From NCBI RefSeq assembly GCF_007004725.1, contig NZ_ML660161.1, positions 62,001 through 126,000 on the forward strand: a stretch of 64,000 nt of DNA, in the 5' to 3' direction. Positions 9,686 to 18,840 of the stretch are shown in pieces (positions within the stretch are counted from its first letter, which is position 1; every line of letters begins with the position of its first letter). This DNA comes from Aliikangiella coralliicola. GTDB taxonomy: Bacteria; Pseudomonadota; Gammaproteobacteria; Enterobacterales; Kangiellaceae. Position numbers and translations under genes: made by a program. The notes beneath the pieces are model-generated. The model searched no databases and was not told the DNA's origin. It was given only the letters and a program-made list of their open reading frames with translations.

Positions 9686-9699
9686 CGCTTTGAGGAGCA

Positions 9700-10293
9700 A
9701 TGCTTGTTTTTTATGCTTGTCTGGTAATAAAGGTAGTACAGTGTATGCAGGGAAAAACTCTATTAGAGACTGAAGAGAAGGAAGAGAAAGAAGTATCTCC
9801 ATCCAGTTATTTTTTTGTTAGTAAAGATCCTCTGATTGATCATTTGTGTCCAGTTGATTTAATCGGCGACCCCATCAATAATCGTGTTCCGCTCCAAAAA
9901 AAGCTCAGCGTATTTGACGAATATGAAGTCTTCGTTTTACTGGTTAACTCAGATGGAGAAATCGCTTTCATTAATCAAAAAGGGTGTGAAGTTCTTAATG
10001 CTAGCAAAGAAAAAGTAGCCGGCCTCTGCTGGTTAACTAAAGTTATCCCTGAAAAGCAAAGAACTGAAATGCTCCTTTTGTTTGACTACCTGATGACTGG
10101 AAGTCAACTTTCAAATAATCAATATTTTCACGATATATTAACTTTTGATGGTACAAGTCTGCCTTATAAATGGATCAACACCATTATTAATGACAAGAAT
10201 GGTAAGACTCAGGGAATGTTCTGTTTGGGTGCGGATGTGAGAGCGTCGGATAAAAAACTGGATTTCTATGCCAGGTTAAGCCTGCTGAAATAG
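9700..10293 (+). CDS. Stand-alone PAS-domain protein
   Basis: 197 residues. A PAS fold covers roughly 80-190: FVLLVNSDGEIAFINQKGCEVLNASKEKVAGLCW, then PYKWINTIINDKNGKTQGMFCLGADVR. No kinase, GGDEF or DNA-binding output domain is attached and no membrane segment is evident, so it probably signals by binding a partner. Two starts are possible: ATG 9700, with GAGGAG only two bases away, or ATG 9745, with AAGG at normal distance; the TTGACA at 9661 would favour the later one. The ligand and partner are unknown; the upstream RND exporter is about 110 bases away and may be unrelated. Confidence 0.7.
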   Translation: MLVFYACLVIKVVQCMQGKTLLETEEKEEKEVSPSSYFFVSKDPLIDHLCPVDLIGDPINNRVPLQKKLSVFDEYEVFVLLVNSDGEIAFINQKGCEVLNASKEKVAGLCWLTKVIPEKQRTEMLLLFDYLMTGSQLSNNQYFHDILTFDGTSLPYKWINTIINDKNGKTQGMFCLGADVRASDKKLDFYARLSLLK

Positions 10294-10433
10294 AATCGCT
10301 GAAAATAAACGCTTAGCCTGCCTTCCGAAATGATTGGAATATCACTTTGATATGGTAAACATGCAAAATGTGATCAATTCGATTAACATAGTTGATAGAC
10401 TATTGCCTAACGAAAACAATCAATGTGACCCTT

Positions 10434-10979
10434 ATGCTTTTTCAATATTCTTCTGTTATCGATTTCTGGTTTCAAGAGATTGAACCGAAATTCTGGTTTA
10501 TCAAAGATGATGCCTTCGACGAGACTATTCGAACACGTTTTATTGATATTTATCATGCGGCTATAAGCTGTGAGTTAGCTTCGTGGCGCGTTGCGCCAGA
10601 AGGCAGGTTAGCCGAAATTATTGTTATCGATCAGTTTTCCAGGAATATGTTTCGCGATTCTGCCCAAGCCTTTGCATTTGATTCGCTTGCTGTTGCTTTG
10701 ACTCAAGAAGCCGTTGCGGGAGGGCACGATCAACAATTGCCTGTGCAACAGCGTAAGTTTCTTTATATGCCGTTAATGCATTCGGAGTCTTTAATAGTCC
10801 ATGAGCAGGCAGAAAAATTATTTTCTCAACCCGGACTTGAAGATAATTATCAATACGAAATAAAACATAAAGTTATCATAGAAAAATTTGGTCGTTACCC
10901 GCATAGAAATCAAGTGCTCAATCGGGAGTCAACGGAAGCTGAAATTGAGTTTCTTAAACAACCGGGATCATCGTTTTAA
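10434..10979 (+). CDS. DUF924 family protein
   Basis: 181 residues from ATG 10434 (an upstream in-frame TTG would add 14 residues without homology). Matches the DUF924 pattern: VIDFWFQEIEPKFWFIKDDAFDETIRTRF at the start, LAEIIVIDQFSRNMFRDSAQAFAFD in the middle, FLYMPLMHSESL, and the closing FGRYPHRNQVLNRESTEAEIEFL. An all-helical cytoplasmic family with TPR-like folding and no assigned function. Stands alone between the PAS gene and the DUF1801 gene. Confidence 0.9.
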   Translation: MLFQYSSVIDFWFQEIEPKFWFIKDDAFDETIRTRFIDIYHAAISCELASWRVAPEGRLAEIIVIDQFSRNMFRDSAQAFAFDSLAVALTQEAVAGGHDQQLPVQQRKFLYMPLMHSESLIVHEQAEKLFSQPGLEDNYQYEIKHKVIIEKFGRYPHRNQVLNRESTEAEIEFLKQPGSSF

Positions 10980-11051
10980 AATCATCATTTTGTGAATTAA
11001 AAGTTTTGTAAGTTTCTGGTGGACTAGTGTAAACAGCACGAGGATAAGATC

Positions 11052-11474
11052 ATGGCGGAGTTAAAAACGAAACCCAATAAAGCCTCTGTATTAAAATTTA
11101 TCAATTCGGTTGAGCACCAAAAACGCCGTGAAGATGCGTTGACTCTTTTAGATGTAATGAGCGAGGTGACCGGTGAAAAACCAATGATGTGGGGAAACAG
11201 CATTGTTGGGTTTGGAAAGATGCATTACAAATATGCGACTGGCCGGGAGGGGGATTGGTTGCGTACTGGCTTTTCGCCGCGCAAAGCCAATATGACACTT
11301 TATATTATGAATGGGTTTACTGAGTATGAAACTTTGTTGAAAAAGTTAGGGAAATATAAAGCTAGCGTGAGTTGTTTGTATGTTAATAAGCTGGAAGATA
11401 TTGATATGGAAGTGTTAAAAAAGATGATTCATCATTCTTATTTTGAAGCAAAGTATAGTGGGGAAACTGACTGA
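11052..11474 (+). CDS. DUF1801 (YdhG-like) protein
   Basis: 140 residues with a good ribosome binding site (GAGGATAAGATC before ATG). The family pattern is clear: RREDALTLLDVMSEVTGEKPMMWGNSIVGFGKMHYKY near the N terminus and YIMNGFTEYETLLKKLGKYKASVSCLYVNKLEDID at the end. DUF1801 proteins are small soluble alpha/beta proteins with a frataxin-like or YdhG-like fold; function not established. Converges with the cyclase gene, 30 bases apart. Confidence 0.9.
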   Translation: MAELKTKPNKASVLKFINSVEHQKRREDALTLLDVMSEVTGEKPMMWGNSIVGFGKMHYKYATGREGDWLRTGFSPRKANMTLYIMNGFTEYETLLKKLGKYKASVSCLYVNKLEDIDMEVLKKMIHHSYFEAKYSGETD

Positions 11475-11504
11475 TATCTGTTGGTGAATCGAAAAAACTC
11501 AAAC

Positions 11505-13505
11505 TCAAAGCCGTCCACTCTGGCAGCGTTCTATTAGTGCAAATAATGATTTGTCGTTGGGGCTTTTCTCAATCAGCTTTTGATACATTTGAATTGCCAT
11601 GGCGCTATCGCCCTGTTTATATTTTTTCCACGCCTGGATCATCATGTTTTGATTCTGCGACTTTTCTTGTTGCAAACTATAAGGATCGTTATTGTAAACT
11701 TCATACAAGGTAACGGGTTTTGATTTTCCCTGGATTCTACAGGACGCAATATAACGGATCCGATAATCCGATATTTTTTTCAGTTGTCTTTTGGTCTCTT
11801 CAGTAATTAATATTTTAGTGCAAAAAGATTTCGTCATGGATTCAACTCTTGCAGCCGCATTCACTGTATCAGAAATAACCGTTGCGTCCATTCGTGATGG
11901 CGTGCCCACTGTACCGAGCATGGTTCGCCCAGCATGGAGCCCCAGACCAACCTCAATTGCAGGGAGGTTCTTTTGTTGCAACACCTGGTTATATTCATCT
12001 AACGATTCGAGCATTTCGATGGCCGCATTGAGTGCCTCGTCAGCACCATTAGGAAACAATGCCATAATACCGTCTCCCAAGTATTTATCGATAATTCCTC
12101 CGCGTTTATTAATAACTGGTGCTATCTGTTTCAGGTAGCGATTAATAAAGCGAAAGTTTGCGCCAGGAGACATTGTTTCCGATAAAGTTGTAAATCCCCT
12201 GATATCACAAAATAATACTGTCATTTGTCGTTCACAACTGTCACCGAGTGCAATGTCATTCACTCCGGCAGAACTCAGTTGTTTGAGCAATTGATGGGGT
12301 ACAAAGCGGCTATATGATTTATTGAGCTGAATAAGTTCACCGCGGCTTTTTTGTAATCTTGCCAACATCAAATTAAACAGGTTAGCCAGATAGCCGAAAC
12401 TACCGAATTTTTTTGTTGATAGTTTGAAATTGAAATCGTTCTGCATTAGCCGGGCGATGGCAAGTGTTAGCTGTTCTAAAGGATTAGTAATCTTCCTGGC
12501 AAAAAATATAGCTGCGCCCATCAACATAATTGCGAGTAGACTTAATTCGAGTAATATGGAGTGACGTAGATTTTCTCTTAACTGGGAGAGCGTTTGGCGG
12601 TTAATATGCAGTACCAGTAAACTTGGATAACTTTTTTCCTGGCCCTGAAGTCGCTGTTTTATGATTGGTGCATAGACATAGAAATCCGCAAGGCCATTTT
12701 CTCTGGACTGATAAATTCCGGCGGAAGGTGTTGCTGACTTAACTACGAGTAAAAGCGATTTGGTTAGCGCTTCATCATCGTAAAAAGAGGTTCCGGCAAT
12801 ATGAATTTTTTGCGCTGCAGGTATAAAGCGATATTTAAACAAAAATTCATTTTCAAAAAAATTGATCATAGTTACTTGAGTTTTTAACTGCTTGGCGTCC
12901 AGTTCAATATTTTTATATTTCGCTGTTAATTCTGGTTTCAGGTTTAGTTGGACAATGTCTTTATCATTAATCGAAATACTGTAACTTTTGGTGTTTGAGT
13001 TGAGTTGAATCAAATAGTTTTGGTTTTTTCGAGTAATGTCAATTCGTTTAACAGGATTGCCGCGGTAGATGAGTTGAGGTTTTCCATCTGGATTGACAGT
13101 GATCATCATTTCAACGATATCCGATGAAATCATAATACTATCGGTGGCTAATTTTGTTGGGGCAATAGCATATTTAAGCTGCTCTGATGAAGGAGAAAAA
13201 TTAAGTGAAAATAAGCGGTGATGAAAACCATCACTAGCTGCTGCTTTTTCGAAAACTTTATACAGTTTGTTGTTATTGCTACTGGCGGCGATTTTTGGGG
13301 TTTGAATCTGGAGGTGCTGTTCAGCATCAATCAGCGTCGCCATTGTTGTAATTTGTGCGAGCTTATCTCGTTGATAGTTTTCCAGAAGGTGGTTCTCTGC
13401 ACTGTAATAGATACTTACACCGCCGAGTGACACAATCAAGCCGGCAACGACTAGAAACCAGCTAATGACGTAGGTTCTGAATTGCCGATTTGATTTAATT
13501 TGCAA
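11505..13505 (-). CDS. Membrane class III adenylate cyclase with HAMP
   Basis: 666 residues. TM1 about 11-33, periplasmic sensor region about 35-310, TM2 about 316-337, HAMP 338-390, class III cyclase domain about 420-590, C-terminal TPR-like helix pair. Catalytic residues are complete: metal-binding D434 (FCDIRGF) and D478 (KYLGDG), transition-state N549 and R553 (DTVNAAAR). K474 and T542 sit at the purine-recognition positions, which favours ATP over GTP. The periplasmic part has no family I recognise. cAMP output is thus likely but the signal unknown. It follows ubiI on the same strand after 228 bases, so it is probably a separate unit. Confidence 0.88.
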   Translation of the reverse strand: MQIKSNRQFRTYVISWFLVVAGLIVSLGGVSIYYSAENHLLENYQRDKLAQITTMATLIDAEQHLQIQTPKIAASSNNNKLYKVFEKAAASDGFHHRLFSLNFSPSSEQLKYAIAPTKLATDSIMISSDIVEMMITVNPDGKPQLIYRGNPVKRIDITRKNQNYLIQLNSNTKSYSISINDKDIVQLNLKPELTAKYKNIELDAKQLKTQVTMINFFENEFLFKYRFIPAAQKIHIAGTSFYDDEALTKSLLLVVKSATPSAGIYQSRENGLADFYVYAPIIKQRLQGQEKSYPSLLVLHINRQTLSQLRENLRHSILLELSLLAIMLMGAAIFFARKITNPLEQLTLAIARLMQNDFNFKLSTKKFGSFGYLANLFNLMLARLQKSRGELIQLNKSYSRFVPHQLLKQLSSAGVNDIALGDSCERQMTVLFCDIRGFTTLSETMSPGANFRFINRYLKQIAPVINKRGGIIDKYLGDGIMALFPNGADEALNAAIEMLESLDEYNQVLQQKNLPAIEVGLGLHAGRTMLGTVGTPSRMDATVISDTVNAAARVESMTKSFCTKILITEETKRQLKKISDYRIRYIASCRIQGKSKPVTLYEVYNNDPYSLQQEKSQNQNMMIQAWKKYKQGDSAMAIQMYQKLIEKSPNDKSLFALIERCQSGRL

Positions 13506-13733
13506 ATTAATACCTCAAATACAAACGACATTTCCTTATTGGTGTTTGTTACTTTGTTTTTAATCACTATTGTTTTTGATATCAACTGTTGTTGATTAGC
13601 CACAATTAGTGAGCAGAAATCTGATGTACTTACACTGGTTCAAATTTTAAATGTGTCTGTGTCGCTGTTTTTTGTATTCTTATAGTAAATGTTATTGTTA
13701 ATTTCAGGTTATATCAGTTTAGTTTAAATTTTT

Positions 13734-14969
13734 TTAAAAGCCCATCGCACGGCGCGTTATCACTTGTTTTAATAAGTTTGAACGGTCTACCGCAGAGAGC
13801 GAAAAGTTTCTTAGTAGCGTTATCGGCATATTTTGTTGACCAAATAACCATTTGAAACCGCTCATTGCTTCTTGCATCAGACTGTTTTCTGCTTTGCGTT
13901 CTCGCTCAAATATTCTTAAGTTTGCTTTTAAGCCAATGTCTCGACCTTTATCATGCAAGTCGATCAGCAATTGACTTAAACAAGCGACATCTTGAAACCC
14001 CAGATTCACCCCTTGTCCTGCCAGAGGATGGATCGTGTGAGCGGCATCACCAATCAATGCACAACGGTCGCGTAAGTAACTTTGCGCATGGCGCTTAATC
14101 AAGGGAAAGCCCCGAAACTCACTCACTGCAGTAACGCGACCAAGCTTAAACTCAAACTGAGAAGCTAATTTATCTGCAAATTCCTGTGGCGTTAACTGCT
14201 TTAGATGATTGCTGCTGTTATTGTTATCGCAATTGTGATTGTCATCAATAGACCAGACAATAGAACATAAATTCGGCTCAGGCAAGGGTAAAAACGCAAT
14301 CGGACCGGTTGGTGTAAATCTCTGCCATGCGATATTTTGATGGGTTTTTTCAACCGCAACATTGGCGACAAACGCGGTTTGCCGATAAGGCATTTCGGAG
14401 ATAGCGATATCCAGTTTTTCCCTGACCTGCGAAAATGCGCCATCAGCACCTATCAGAAGTTTGGCGACTAATAGATGAGAATTCGTCAGGCTAATTTCAA
14501 CCTGTTGCTGCGAAGTGCTGATAAAATTAATCTCAGCATTTTCAATCAAGGTTACATTGCTTTTGTTTGCCAGTTGTTGATAAATAGCGGCGCGTAGCAC
14601 CTGGTTTTCAACAATGGTGCCAAGCTTTGGTGCGGCTATTTCTGCCGCATTAAATGTAATCTTGCCTGTTCCATCTCCATCCCAGACATGCATTGACTGG
14701 TAGTCTGCTAAACGACTTTCAGGAATATTCTGCCAACAATTTAGCGCCGTGAGCAATTCCTGGTTAGCCGGACTAATCGCACTGACACGAAGGTCAAATG
14801 CTTGGGAAGAAACAGGTAAATTTGATAAAAGTTTTTCGGCTGCAATCGATTCGAAGTCGTTTTTTTCAACCACGGCTACTTTAAAGGTACTATCGGCGAG
14901 CGCTGCAGCCATGGCAAGCCCAACCATCCCACCACCGACAATCACGATATCGAATTTGGAATAGTTCAT
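13734..14969 (-). CDS. ubiI: UbiI-type FAD-dependent ubiquinone hydroxylase
   Basis: 411-residue flavoprotein monooxygenase, probably hydroxylating C5 of the ubiquinone ring. The Rossmann motif is VIVGGGMVGLAMAAAL at the N terminus; the DG motif is LIGADGAFSQVRE; the second FAD site is CALIGDAAHTIHPLAGQGVNLG. Its start codon overlaps the stop of ubiH by four bases (ATGA), so translation is coupled. The order pepP-ubiH-ubiI is the same as in E. coli. UbiH, UbiI and UbiF are paralogues; the position last in the operon and the GD motif favour UbiI. Confidence 0.9.
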   Translation of the reverse strand: MNYSKFDIVIVGGGMVGLAMAAALADSTFKVAVVEKNDFESIAAEKLLSNLPVSSQAFDLRVSAISPANQELLTALNCWQNIPESRLADYQSMHVWDGDGTGKITFNAAEIAAPKLGTIVENQVLRAAIYQQLANKSNVTLIENAEINFISTSQQQVEISLTNSHLLVAKLLIGADGAFSQVREKLDIAISEMPYRQTAFVANVAVEKTHQNIAWQRFTPTGPIAFLPLPEPNLCSIVWSIDDNHNCDNNNSSNHLKQLTPQEFADKLASQFEFKLGRVTAVSEFRGFPLIKRHAQSYLRDRCALIGDAAHTIHPLAGQGVNLGFQDVACLSQLLIDLHDKGRDIGLKANLRIFERERKAENSLMQEAMSGFKWLFGQQNMPITLLRNFSLSAVDRSNLLKQVITRRAMGF

Positions 14970-16273
14970 TTTGATGCCTTAAATATTGGTTGATTTGCTA
15001 GACCTCGCGTCAATCGAGACGAAAAGCCGCTGTAGCCCATAGCTGCATTCGCGAGCTGTTCCTTAACAAATGGAAGCCGATTGATCAGATTCATCGCTTT
15101 ATTTCGTACCAGGGCTAAAGGTAAAAAGTCGTTACTGAATAACCGGGCAAGTGAGTCAGTAGCAATGATTGTTTGTTGCCAGTCGGCTTGCCGAGATTGA
15201 ATATAATCGGCTAAAAACTCGCCATTTCCAAAATCTCTGCTTGACTCTGCATGTTCAGATAAGCGGGAATTTGACAGACAAGCGTTAGATAGACAATCGG
15301 TGAGCGCAGCTATATCTCTTAAACTCAGGTTCAGACCCTGCCCAGCAATTGGATGCAGGGTGTGAGCCGCGTTGCCGAAAAGTAAAACTCGGTCGCTAAA
15401 GTGTTGCTGGGCGTGGTGCAAACTGAGCGGATATTGATAGCGTTTGCCGACTTTGGTGATACGGCCTAGTCGATAGCCGAAGGCTTGCTGAAGTGCTTCT
15501 ATAAAATGGCCGTCATCCCAGGCCATCACTTCATCGGCGTTTTCAGGCTTGTGACACCAGACCAGGCTCATCCGATTAGCGGTTAGCGGCAATAATGCTA
15601 AAGGTCCTTCATTGGTGAAACGCTCAAAGGCGTGATTATCATGTTTTTTGTCAGTTGAGATATTCGCTATTACCGCGTGCTGGTGATAAGGCTCTCGGTT
15701 GATGGGGAGATTTAGCGTTTCGGCAATTCGTGAATAAGTGCCATCGGCTGCGATCATCAAACTCGCGTCTATGGTGGAAAGTTGTTGATTGTTTTCGGTG
15801 TCGCTGTCCTTGGTTTGTGTTGATTGGCTGATGGTCAATCGGCAATAATTTTTTTCCGATTCAAATTTTTCCAGCTTTGCCGGGCAATAAATATCAATTA
15901 ATGGATATTGCTTAAGTGCCGCCCATAAAATTGGACCGGCTTGTTCTAATAATATGACCTCGCCAAGGGAGTCTATTAAATAATCTGATGCTGCCAGTCG
16001 GGTAAAACCAAAGCGGCCCTGATCAGAAACGTGAATGTTTTTAATGGGGCAAGCGACTGATTCTAGTTCAGACCATAAGCCTAAGGAACGATAGATAGCG
16101 ACTGATGAAGCTGATAGTGCCACAGCCCTTTGATCATAACTGGTGCTCAGTTCCTGCTCTGGCTCAACCGCCTCAATGAGTGCAACTGACAACCCTAATT
16201 GAGCAAAGCTAATTGCGGCAGTTGCACCGGCCATACCACCGCCGGTTATGACAATATCGTAGCTTTGACTCAT
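14966..16273 (-). CDS. ubiH: UbiH, 2-octaprenyl-6-methoxyphenol hydroxylase
   Basis: 435-residue FAD monooxygenase of ubiquinone synthesis. Nucleotide motif VITGGGMAGATAAISFAQ, DG motif IAADGTYSRIAE, and the late FAD site LLFGNAAHTLHPIAGQGLNL. The GN in place of the usual GD is also found in E. coli UbiH and supports this name over UbiI. About 25 residues longer than its neighbour owing to an insertion near LSNACLSNSRLSEHAESS. Lies 70 bases after pepP and overlaps ubiI, forming the pepP-ubiH-ubiI operon. Confidence 0.92.
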   Translation of the reverse strand: MSQSYDIVITGGGMAGATAAISFAQLGLSVALIEAVEPEQELSTSYDQRAVALSASSVAIYRSLGLWSELESVACPIKNIHVSDQGRFGFTRLAASDYLIDSLGEVILLEQAGPILWAALKQYPLIDIYCPAKLEKFESEKNYCRLTISQSTQTKDSDTENNQQLSTIDASLMIAADGTYSRIAETLNLPINREPYHQHAVIANISTDKKHDNHAFERFTNEGPLALLPLTANRMSLVWCHKPENADEVMAWDDGHFIEALQQAFGYRLGRITKVGKRYQYPLSLHHAQQHFSDRVLLFGNAAHTLHPIAGQGLNLSLRDIAALTDCLSNACLSNSRLSEHAESSRDFGNGEFLADYIQSRQADWQQTIIATDSLARLFSNDFLPLALVRNKAMNLINRLPFVKEQLANAAMGYSGFSSRLTRGLANQPIFKASK

Positions 16274-16343
16274 CTTTTTCTCATTGAACGCTAATTGGCT
16301 TTTTTGAGTGAGTGTTTTTTGCCGAGACCGAAACCGTCATAAG

Positions 16344-17657
16344 CTAACCGTCGGCCATCAACTTTTCAACCTGGCTGGCTTCTTTGGGAACGCTTTTGGT
16401 AAGCACGCTATTTCCTTTTGCGGTAATCAGTACGTCGTCTTCGATTCTGATCCCAATTCCCCACCACTTTTTATCAAGGCCTTTGGTTTTAGGGGTAAAG
16501 TACAATCCTGGTTCAACAGTTAATACCATGCCTTCTGCTAATATTCTTGGTTCTCTATCTTGCAGATAATCGCCGACATCGTGGACATCAAGCCCAATCC
16601 AGTGACCGGTTTTGTGCATATAAAATGGTTTGTAAGCTTCTTCTTGAATTAGCTGGTCGAGATCGCCTTCCAGAATCTTCATGGCTATTAACCCTTTGGT
16701 TAATATTCTCACTGCCACATCGTGGGGCGCAGACCAATGATTGCCAGGTTTGGCGGCTTTTATCGCCTCTTTGTTGGCCTTTAAAACCCAGTCATAGGCT
16801 TCTCGTTGAGCGTCTGAATAGCGGCCGTTGACGGGAAAAGTTCGGCTGATGTCTGCAGCATAACCATCGAGTTCCGCCCCCGCGTCTATTAGTAACAAAT
16901 CACCGTCTTGTAGCGGATCTTTATTTTCCACGTAATGCAGAATACACGCGTTTTCTCCGCCGGCGACAATTGAACTGTAGGCTTCAAATCGAGCGCCCTG
17001 GTTAGCAAACTGGTATTTGAGTTCGGCCTCTATTTGCAATTCATTCATCCCGGGCTGGCAAACCTTCATAGCTGCTTTATGGGCGTTTGCACTGATCTCG
17101 GCTGCTTTACGCATAACTTTGATTTCGGCCTTACTTTTGATCAGTCTCATATCGTGTAATATGTAACTGAGATCGATTAATTCGCCGGGGGGATGAGCAC
17201 CTTTTTTGACTTGAGCACGAAAAGTATTCACCCAGCTCATGATGTTATTGTCAAATTCGGCGTGGTTGCCGAATTCGTAGTAAATTCGCTCACGGCCTTC
17301 CATTAATCCCGGTAATATTTCGTCGATATCATCAATCGGGAAGGCATCGTTGCAGCCATAATTCTTTTTTGCGCCAGCTTGCCCTTCGCGTCGCCCGTGC
17401 CAGGTTTCCATTTTGGGATCTTTTTCGCGGCAGAACATGACATATTCACCATGTTCACGACCCGGCAATAACACCAGCACAGCATCAGGTTCGGGAAATC
17501 CGGTTAAGTAATGAAAATCACTGTCTTGCCTGAACGAGAAATGCGTGTCTCGGCTGCGGACTACTTCTTTGGCAGACGGCAAAATCGCAATTGAATTTTT
17601 TCCCATCAAATCCATTAATTCACGTCGTCGACGGGCATATTCGGCTCGAGAAATCAT
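16344..17657 (-). CDS. pepP: Xaa-Pro aminopeptidase (aminopeptidase P)
   Basis: 437 residues from ATG 17657, matching E. coli PepP (441). Removes N-terminal residues that precede proline, in the cytoplasm. The pita-bread fold shows all five metal ligands of the family: the two Asp in LLIDAGAELDGYAADISRTFP, His in HKTGHWIGLDVHDVGDY, Glu in VLTVEPGLYF and Glu in GIRIEDDVLIT. The reading frame stays open 73 codons upstream, but that stretch has no homology and includes a hairpin, so the start at MISRAEYARRR is preferred. First gene of the pepP-ubiH-ubiI unit. Confidence 0.95.
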   Translation of the reverse strand: MISRAEYARRRRELMDLMGKNSIAILPSAKEVVRSRDTHFSFRQDSDFHYLTGFPEPDAVLVLLPGREHGEYVMFCREKDPKMETWHGRREGQAGAKKNYGCNDAFPIDDIDEILPGLMEGRERIYYEFGNHAEFDNNIMSWVNTFRAQVKKGAHPPGELIDLSYILHDMRLIKSKAEIKVMRKAAEISANAHKAAMKVCQPGMNELQIEAELKYQFANQGARFEAYSSIVAGGENACILHYVENKDPLQDGDLLLIDAGAELDGYAADISRTFPVNGRYSDAQREAYDWVLKANKEAIKAAKPGNHWSAPHDVAVRILTKGLIAMKILEGDLDQLIQEEAYKPFYMHKTGHWIGLDVHDVGDYLQDREPRILAEGMVLTVEPGLYFTPKTKGLDKKWWGIGIRIEDDVLITAKGNSVLTKSVPKEASQVEKLMADG

Positions 17658-17810
17658 TAGCGGCTTCTTAATTGTGGTTAATTTAAAATGATAATAAAGG
17701 TGGCTGTTCAGGTTACCGGGTATGTAACGATATTTCATCACCAAAATAAACAGCCATTCCTGCGCGGTTATTCTAGAGTATCTGTCAGCAGGATCCCATA
17801 GGTCGGCGTG

Positions 17811-17834
17811 AAAAACTATTGGTTTAGCCAATAG
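17811..17834 (-). terminator. Rho-independent terminator after ygfB
   Basis: On the minus strand CTATTGG, loop CTAAA, CCAATAG is followed at once by TTTTTCAC: a 7-bp perfect stem, 5-base loop and U-tract. It lies in the 292-base gap between ygfB and pepP, so it would uncouple them. The stem is only moderately GC-rich. Confidence 0.6.
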
Positions 17835-17949
17835 ATGACTTTTTGATGGTGATTTCTGCCAGCGCGGGGCGCTCAAACGATTGCTTAGTTATTGGACCGA
17901 TCGCAATGCTCGCTATCGGCCAAATAATTGCCATCGATATCGGTAGGTC

Positions 17950-18540
17950 TTAATGCAGCGTTTGATTACCCGGAGCGATTGCAGTTGCACCGGACTGTGG
18001 TTTCACAACCATTTCCCAGTAGACAATCTGCACAGCGACCTTAATGTGTTCAACAATGGTCACCAGGGCCTGGGCTGTTTCTTCACCATCTTCCACGATT
18101 TGTTCAATCTGTGAGATTTCCGCCAGATCAGTCAGTGATTCGCGCACTTCTTCGTTGTCGATATCCTGATTTCCGGTTTGCAGCCCGAATCCGAGGAGGA
18201 ATCCCTGGCACCATTCCGCGATGGCTTCGAGTTGATCAAGGGCTGGATAGCTATCATCTGGCAAAAGTGTCGGTGCAAGAGAATCATGTTGACTCATTTG
18301 ATTGTTGCTCCAGTTACATAAGCTGGCTATTAGTTCCTTTGCATCGACGGTCAATTCTCGTTCATCATTGATAATGTCGGCCACTATATCTAGCCAGCCG
18401 AGGTCTCCTGGTTTTAGCCCTGCGGCGAGCATTCCGCACAGAATTGCCTGTAATTCGGCGGCACTAGTTTCACACTCAGCGTCAGCTAAAACTTCTTCGA
18501 CTAGCTCGTAGTCAATCGTGTCCTGGTCTTTAAGTTCCAT
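17950..18540 (-). CDS. ygfB: UPF0149 family protein YgfB
   Basis: 196 residues, acidic and all-helical, UPF0149/YecA family. ATG 18540 is preceded by GAGGA seven bases away; an in-frame GTG six codons upstream is less suitable. Family pieces: ELQAILCGMLAAG near the N terminus, EWCQGFLLGFGL in the middle, and the hydrophobic IKVAVQIVYWEMV at the end. In Pseudomonas aeruginosa YgfB modulates ampDh3 and beta-lactam resistance; that role is known there, not shown here. It is the usual neighbour of pepP-ubiHI, divergent from the zapA unit. Here a terminator and a 292-base gap separate it from pepP. Confidence 0.93.
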   Translation of the reverse strand: MELKDQDTIDYELVEEVLADAECETSAAELQAILCGMLAAGLKPGDLGWLDIVADIINDERELTVDAKELIASLCNWSNNQMSQHDSLAPTLLPDDSYPALDQLEAIAEWCQGFLLGFGLQTGNQDIDNEEVRESLTDLAEISQIEQIVEDGEETAQALVTIVEHIKVAVQIVYWEMVVKPQSGATAIAPGNQTLH

Positions 18541-18599
18541 GATATCGTCCTCAAACACCCTTTTTAATCATTTTATTGGTAATTTTGCCGATTATACCA

Positions 18600-18628
18600 T
18601 TGACCGGGGAGGTCTTGCGCTCTATATT
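18600..18628 (+). promoter_or_regulatory. Sigma-70 promoter of the zapA unit
   Basis: TTGACC (18600-18605), 17-base spacer, TATATT (18623-18628). Predicted start near 18635, about 20 bases before the first ATG. On the other strand TATAAT (18596-18591) can serve ygfB, so the divergent promoters overlap. A short GACC/GGTC inverted repeat lies in the spacer. Confidence 0.65.
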
Positions 18629-18657
18629 GAAATCATTCTAAAAAACAATAGTTTGCC

Positions 18658-18837
18658 ATGGATACTTCAAATCTTTTACAACTCGAAGGTAGCGTTTCCA
18701 AGATGCTTGAAATGTACCAGGCATTACAGCAGGAAAACCGCCAGTTAAGACAGGATCGTGAGAGCCTGATCGAAAAAAATAAGCTTGCGAGTGCGAAAAT
18801 TGAAGCGATGATAAGCAAACTAAAGGAATTGGGTTGA
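18658..18837 (+). CDS. Small coiled-coil protein, TIGR02449 (ZapB/SlyX-like)
   Basis: 59 residues: begins MDTSNLLQLEGSVSKMLEMY and ends ISKLKELG, a single uninterrupted heptad coiled coil rich in Q, E, K and L. This matches the small TIGR02449 proteins that precede zapA in many gammaproteobacteria; they resemble ZapB, which bridges ZapA to the chromosome terminus region during division. The stop is three bases before the zapA ATG, so the two are translated together. A sigma-70 promoter lies 30 bases upstream. The division role is inferred from context and fold. Confidence 0.9.
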   Translation: MDTSNLLQLEGSVSKMLEMYQALQQENRQLRQDRESLIEKNKLASAKIEAMISKLKELG

Positions 18838-18840
18838 TCA

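Noticed and set aside
17658-17876. 73-codon extension of PepP
   Set aside because: PepP homologues begin at MISRAEYARRR, and the extension crosses the terminator hairpin region and is low in coding character.
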